A DNA stretch of 17,455 bases, taken from assembly GCA_902796535.1 (NCBI GenBank), contig CADBPL010000125.1, positions 1 through 17,455 of the forward strand, written 5' to 3'. Numbering within the stretch: the first letter of the stretch is position 1; each line of letters begins with the position of its first letter. The DNA is from Oscillospiraceae bacterium. Lineage in GTDB: Bacteria; Bacillota; Clostridia; Oscillospirales; Acutalibacteraceae. The notes below the pieces were generated by a model. The model was not told the origin of the DNA, made no database searches, and saw only the letters and a program-made list of their open reading frames with translations. Below, piece by piece: positions 9,001-15,000 of the stretch. A program made the translations under genes and the position numbers.

Positions 9001-12000
9001 GTTCCTGAACGGCAATGCGGACGGTAACCCTGCCAACGCCGTTTATCCGCGCATTGACGGTGTTTTGGCGGGTACGGGCTGTTTCCGTGACGTCAACCTC
9101 GATGAAAACGGCGATGTTCTTTTTAGAGATAAAACCCAGCAGTATATCAATCGCTACAACGATTTGTATGCCATCGACATCACGGAAGGCAGCGGCGACA
9201 GCTTTGTGATCATGGCTGCCGATACGGCCGCCTATAACTGGCGCGGTTCGGATGATTCCGTTGCGCAGGTCACAACGGTCGTGGGGAGCACGGCAAAGCA
9301 GGTCATCGTTCACGGTCTGCGGTCGGGCACGGTGCAGGTTTCCATCCCCTTTGTCGGTTATTTGAACGACGGCACCGGCGTTGGCAGATGGGGCGGTGAA
9401 GACAACGGCTACGGCATTGAGGTGTTCATCCCCTGCGGCTTCAGCTATGAGTCGCCGACACAGGCCAGGCTGACGATCGCAAAAGAGCGTGACGGCAGCA
9501 ACGGCGCGCTCACCGGCGTGGAATATCGCCTGATCGAAACCCCGTATGATCTGGGTATCATCGGTTATGATATCAGCGCCCAAATCAACGGCGTTAACTC
9601 GAACAAATCCCTTTCTGCCTCCGCCATGAGCGCTAAGTATGCGCTTTACAACACGGAAGGCGTCATCGAATTCACTGACGATATGTTTGCCGCCAACGGC
9701 AGCTTCCCCGGCGGTCTGACGCCGGTCGGTTCTTCGAGCTATATGTTTACCGGCAGCTTTGAAACGCTTCCGGAGGGTTATTATGACTTTGTCCGATCCT
9801 CCGTCAGCTATCAGAACAGCGCCAACGGCTCGTTGGTGGAATCGACCGATACGAACGTTCATGTTGCCTATGATCATCAAATGATTCTGCGCAACGTCAG
9901 GGTCAAATCCTCGGGCAGTGTCGGCGCAAGCCTGTTCGGTCTGGTTTCCGGCGCGTCTTTCCGGCATTTTGACATTGACGGCATGACTCTGGCCGGCAGC
10001 ACGAGCGGCAACTATCTGGGCGCCATCGCCTGCAAGGCCTTTGCACCTGACACAGCCGGCACGGCGCCGATCACCATTGACAATGTAAACCTGAACAATT
10101 TCACGTTCAACGAAGCGGATTATATCGGCGGTCTGGTCGGCGGCATCTTTGCCAATCAAACCAATTTCGCAGCCAACACGGCGGCGTCTGTGATCTCCAA
10201 CTGTGTGGTCGGCGCTCCCGATGCGGAATCGATCCGAGCAGAGTATTACGACAACAGCATTGAAGCGACCACCGGCGCAGGCGGCCTGCTTGCGCATTCC
10301 AGCCAGTACGCGACCAACATTACGAACTGTGTTGTGCGCGATGTTGAGATCGTTCAGCAGGCTGACAGCAGCCTTTTCATCGACTATGCCAACCTTGACA
10401 GCGGCGCAGCCGGTGCGGTCATGGCTTATGCCGGCACCATGAACAACGTTACGGTGGAGCATTGCGCCATTACCGGCGAGATCGTCGGCGGTGCGGTGAT
10501 GCGTTCTTATACCTCGCAGCTCGAAGATGACTTTGCTTCCGCCGGAACCTTTGCCAACTATCAGTACACCACATCAACGATCATTTGTCCTTCCGCCGAT
10601 TCGGTCACGCTGACCGGCATCAACATTAAGAATTCCGCGCTGGAAGGCACGATTGACGTGGACAGCGGTTCACCCTATTCGGCGAGCGGCGGCATTCTGG
10701 CTCGTGTTGATGCGAGCACCGCCAGCCACACCATCACCGACTGTCTGGTGGATGACAAGACGACGATCAAAGCGGTCGACGGCGTCGGCGGCATCGTCGG
10801 CTGTCTGGAAAACCCCTACGGCAATGAAGTCACGGTCAATGTTGCGCACGCGGAGCACGGTGTCACGGTGACGGATTGCACCATGAATGCCGATCTGTCC
10901 AGAACGGTGCTGACCGAAGCAGAAACAGTCTTTAACCGCGGCATCGGCGGCATCATCGGTGTGTTCTATCGCTTCAGTCCGCTGACATATACGCGGGTCA
11001 GCGGCTGCGTGGTCGGCGGTACGATCCATGCGGAAACCACGGCAGGCGGTGTGATCGGTTCGATCCTGGCCGACAGAACGAATGATATCGGTTTTGAAGA
11101 CTCCAACATTGCCCCGTTCCTTGATTTCAAAAACACAACGGGTACAAATAAGCATTTTGTCAGCAACTGTCTGGTGACGGCGAAGTTTGTGACGAGAGCG
11201 GCCGGCACCACCACCGACATTCCCACATTTTCCTCGCGCAGAAGAGGCGTGGGCGTCGTGCTCGGCTATTATGTGATGAACAGCAACGGTGTTTCTTATG
11301 TCATGCCGGCCACTGCGAATTACTATGCGAGCACCCACACCGAGCCCTTCTTCCACGTGATGTTCTCCTCCGCGAACTACAGCGAGGGTTACGTTTCCCT
11401 GTTCGGCTTTGATAACGGCTCTGGTTCGCATCCCTGCCTGAACAGCAACGCGAACGTTACCACCTACCTCTACGACCTCAACCGCACGGGGCTCGATCAT
11501 GACAACAACGAATCCTCCCACTTTATGGTCAGCACCGAAGGCTATCTGGCGCTGCCGGATGAAAGCGGCAAGGTAACCCGTATCAACAGCGAAGCGCCGA
11601 ATGCGGCCGGTCTGCCTGAGGTTTACAGCACCAGCTTCAACCGGACCAACGCCAACACCCTGACCTTCGATTGGAGCGCGAATGCGTCGGATATCAACAA
11701 GCTTGTGTTTGATACCGATACGACAGATGAAGATTATTCGTTCAATAACGGCGCACTGCCCGATGCGTTCACAACGTCTTCCAATAATGGTGCGGCAGAA
11801 AAGGAGCATGAGTTTGCGCTTGCCTCCGTCTCGCTCGCCAACGGAACCAATTACTTTGACGTGAAGTATCCCGCCACGAGCAAAGACAGCACAACGGGCA
11901 GCACCGTCACAAACCCGCAGGCGTTCAGCCTGACCCTCAAGCAGGGCGTGGAGCTCAACGACAAGCTGACCTTGACGCTGCTCTTCACCTATGAAAACGG

Positions 12001-15000
12001 GCTGACGATGTCGATGGATCTTTTCATCAACGTTCGTCCGAGAGAGTATTGGCGCCTTGATCCCGACGACAGCGGTCTGGATTATACCTATTATCTGGTC
12101 TTCAACGCATCCGACCTGGCCGCACTGCAAAAAGAACTGTCCTGCGAGTGCACGGGCAACAATGGCGACACGAGCAATGCGCGCGCTGACGCCCGCGTGA
12201 TCCAGTGCTACGACGTGTTCTGGACCTTGTCCGACGCCAGTGTGGTTTCGGCAGCCAGAATGGCGCTGGATGACAACGGCTATCAGCCGACGATCGCAGA
12301 AGTGCTCGGCAATGCCTACACCGATCCGATCGATACGGGCGAGAGCAGCAATGAATTCATCTTGTCTCAGTATTTAGGCAACTTTAAGCGCCCGAATCCG
12401 GATTATCTTGAGGATCCGATCAATAACCCCGATCCGGAAATCTCATTCTATGATTACTACGGGGATACCGATAATGTGCCGATGATCGATATCGTCGGCG
12501 ATATCGGCGCCATTGATTACGGCGTTTACGGGGAACCCGGCAGCGCCGCCATCATCAACCCCTACACCATTAACAACAGCGACCGCACCTACGTTCCGTT
12601 TACCGGTCGTTACATTACCCTGCAGAACAGCCTTTCCGATTCAACGGGCGCGACCGAGCACGGTGAAAACTACGCCATTTACGGTCTGGAGTTCCGTGCG
12701 GAAAATATCGTTGCCAACACCGGCTCCGACGCTCCCTATGCCGGCCTGATCGCTCAGCTCGGCGGCGGCGCGGTTGTGGATGGCGCGCGCTTCATCAACC
12801 CGAAGATCAGTGTGATCAATTCCTACGAAACGGCGTGTTCCGCCGGTGTTCTGGCCGGTGCGGTCAGCTACACGGATGACGATCTGCAGAACGGGCTGGA
12901 TGCGCCTGTCATTCGTAACGTCAGCATCCTTGATTCCGGCGACGGCGTGTCCTTCGTGAAGGCGATCAAGCGCATGAACCGGGCCTCGTCTTCGGCCGGC
13001 GGCCTTGTCGGTGAGATCAACGGCACGGCAACGGTCTATAACGTTACCGTTTCCGGCGTCGACGTTGTTTCCTCCTACACGGCCAACGCGCAGGGCGTAG
13101 CCGAAGAAACCTCGATCCTTGTCGGCGGTATCGCCGGTAAGGTGGTCGGAACCGACGGGGTAGGCCCCGCGGCCTTCTACGGCATTGACGTGACCGGTTG
13201 TCACGTGCTCGGCGGCCATATCGCCAACCCTGTCGGCAACATCAAGTCCTATGGCGGCGGACTGTTCGGCATCATGAACGCGTCTGTCGATATGCTCAGC
13301 ACCGATCCGATCACCGGTGAGGAACGATATAACCTCGACTGGGATCAGCTGCCGAATGTACAGTCTGAAGTCAGCGGCACAACGGTCGGCGGCTCTTACA
13401 TCTCCAGCAGCTACGGCTATGATCGCGACGATCTGAACAACACCGCGCTGGATATTGCCGGCGGTGTGGCAGCTGTGTCGCAGGGCGAATGCACCGTGAC
13501 CTATGTCAACGTGATTGCCAGCCAGGTCGTTGCCGGCGATATTGCCGGCGGTATCGTCGGTCAGATCGCCAACAAGGGGCTGCAGGACAGCGATATTGTC
13601 TCCCTGACGGTCACAAAGTCCGGCGTCGGCCTGCAAAAGGGCTACATTGACGGGGATGATACCGGCACGGAGATCATTGAAAACACAGACCCGACCGACG
13701 TTCAGATTCTTGTTGTCGGCACGGCCGGCACGTCGAACCGCTTCAACACGGCTGGCGGCGTGGTCGGCAACGTGCAGAACCTTGACAATCTTTATATCGG
13801 CACCGTCGATGATCAGCAGGGCGTTGACGTCAACGGCGTTATCGGCGCCTACGGTTACGATAACCACAACCGTGAGGCGACGGCCGGCGGTCTGATCGGC
13901 TCCATTTCCGGTTCGGACGAAAGCGGCTTTGACGCGGAACTGGATTCGTACCTTGACAAGATTCAGATTTACGGCTCCAACGTTCAGGGCGAAGTCAACG
14001 GCTTCAACCGTGAATATGTTACCAACATGAAATGCGCCGGTTCGGCGGGCGGCCTGATCGGCAAGATCGCCTGCGCGGCCCGCAAGGACATTAACAACGT
14101 CGGTGACGGAAACCTGTTTATTAAAGACTGCATCATGTCCGCCAAGGTCAACCTTTACACCAGCGTTTACGGTGTAACGGTCGATTGCGCCGACACCCCG
14201 AATAACCGCAGCAGAAACACCAACGTCGGCAAACTGATCGGCCGTATGGCTGACGGTGCGCTGATCGATGACGATTGCGATCCAATCGACGTGGCGGAAG
14301 ATCTGTGGCCGGTGATCTACAGCGCGATCTACGCAGGCACGGCGGAGCTGACAAACGGCAGCAGCCAGCCGATCTCCGACGATAACGAAGCGTTGATGGT
14401 CGCTTTGAGAGGCGATCTGTGGGTCAACCCCATGCTGTCCGGCAACACGTATTGCTTAAACGACCATTACATTGCCGTCAACGATTATATCCAAAAGGTC
14501 TACGGTTCCTCTTACCCGCAGGATATCGTGCTTTACGGCAACCGGGTTCTGTGCGGCATCGACTTTGAAATCTATGCCGATATGCAGACCATTTTCCTCG
14601 AGCTGCCTTATTATGACTGCAACCAGAACTACCGTTATCTGGCCGATACCGAGGTGGCTGCCGATACGTTCGGCGCCGATTATGAGACGCTGCCCATGAA
14701 GATGCAATCCTTCATGGTGTCCGAGGGCGAACCGAACAGCGGCGATCCGGAAGCGGACGCGGCGATCTTCACCTCCAACGCGTTCATTCAGTATCAGGAC
14801 AGCGCGGTCAGCGTGGATAAGTACTTCCGCTTCATGAACCCGAATGACAAGCTGGTCTTCCAGAACGATCAGGTCGATATCCTCGACTCGAACGGCGTGA
14901 AGATTTCTGAGGCTACGACGACCTATAACGACGGCTTTATGTCCGAGCAGGTCGATCTGTATGACCTGAGTTCGGGCGATCAGATCAGCAGTCTCTTCTA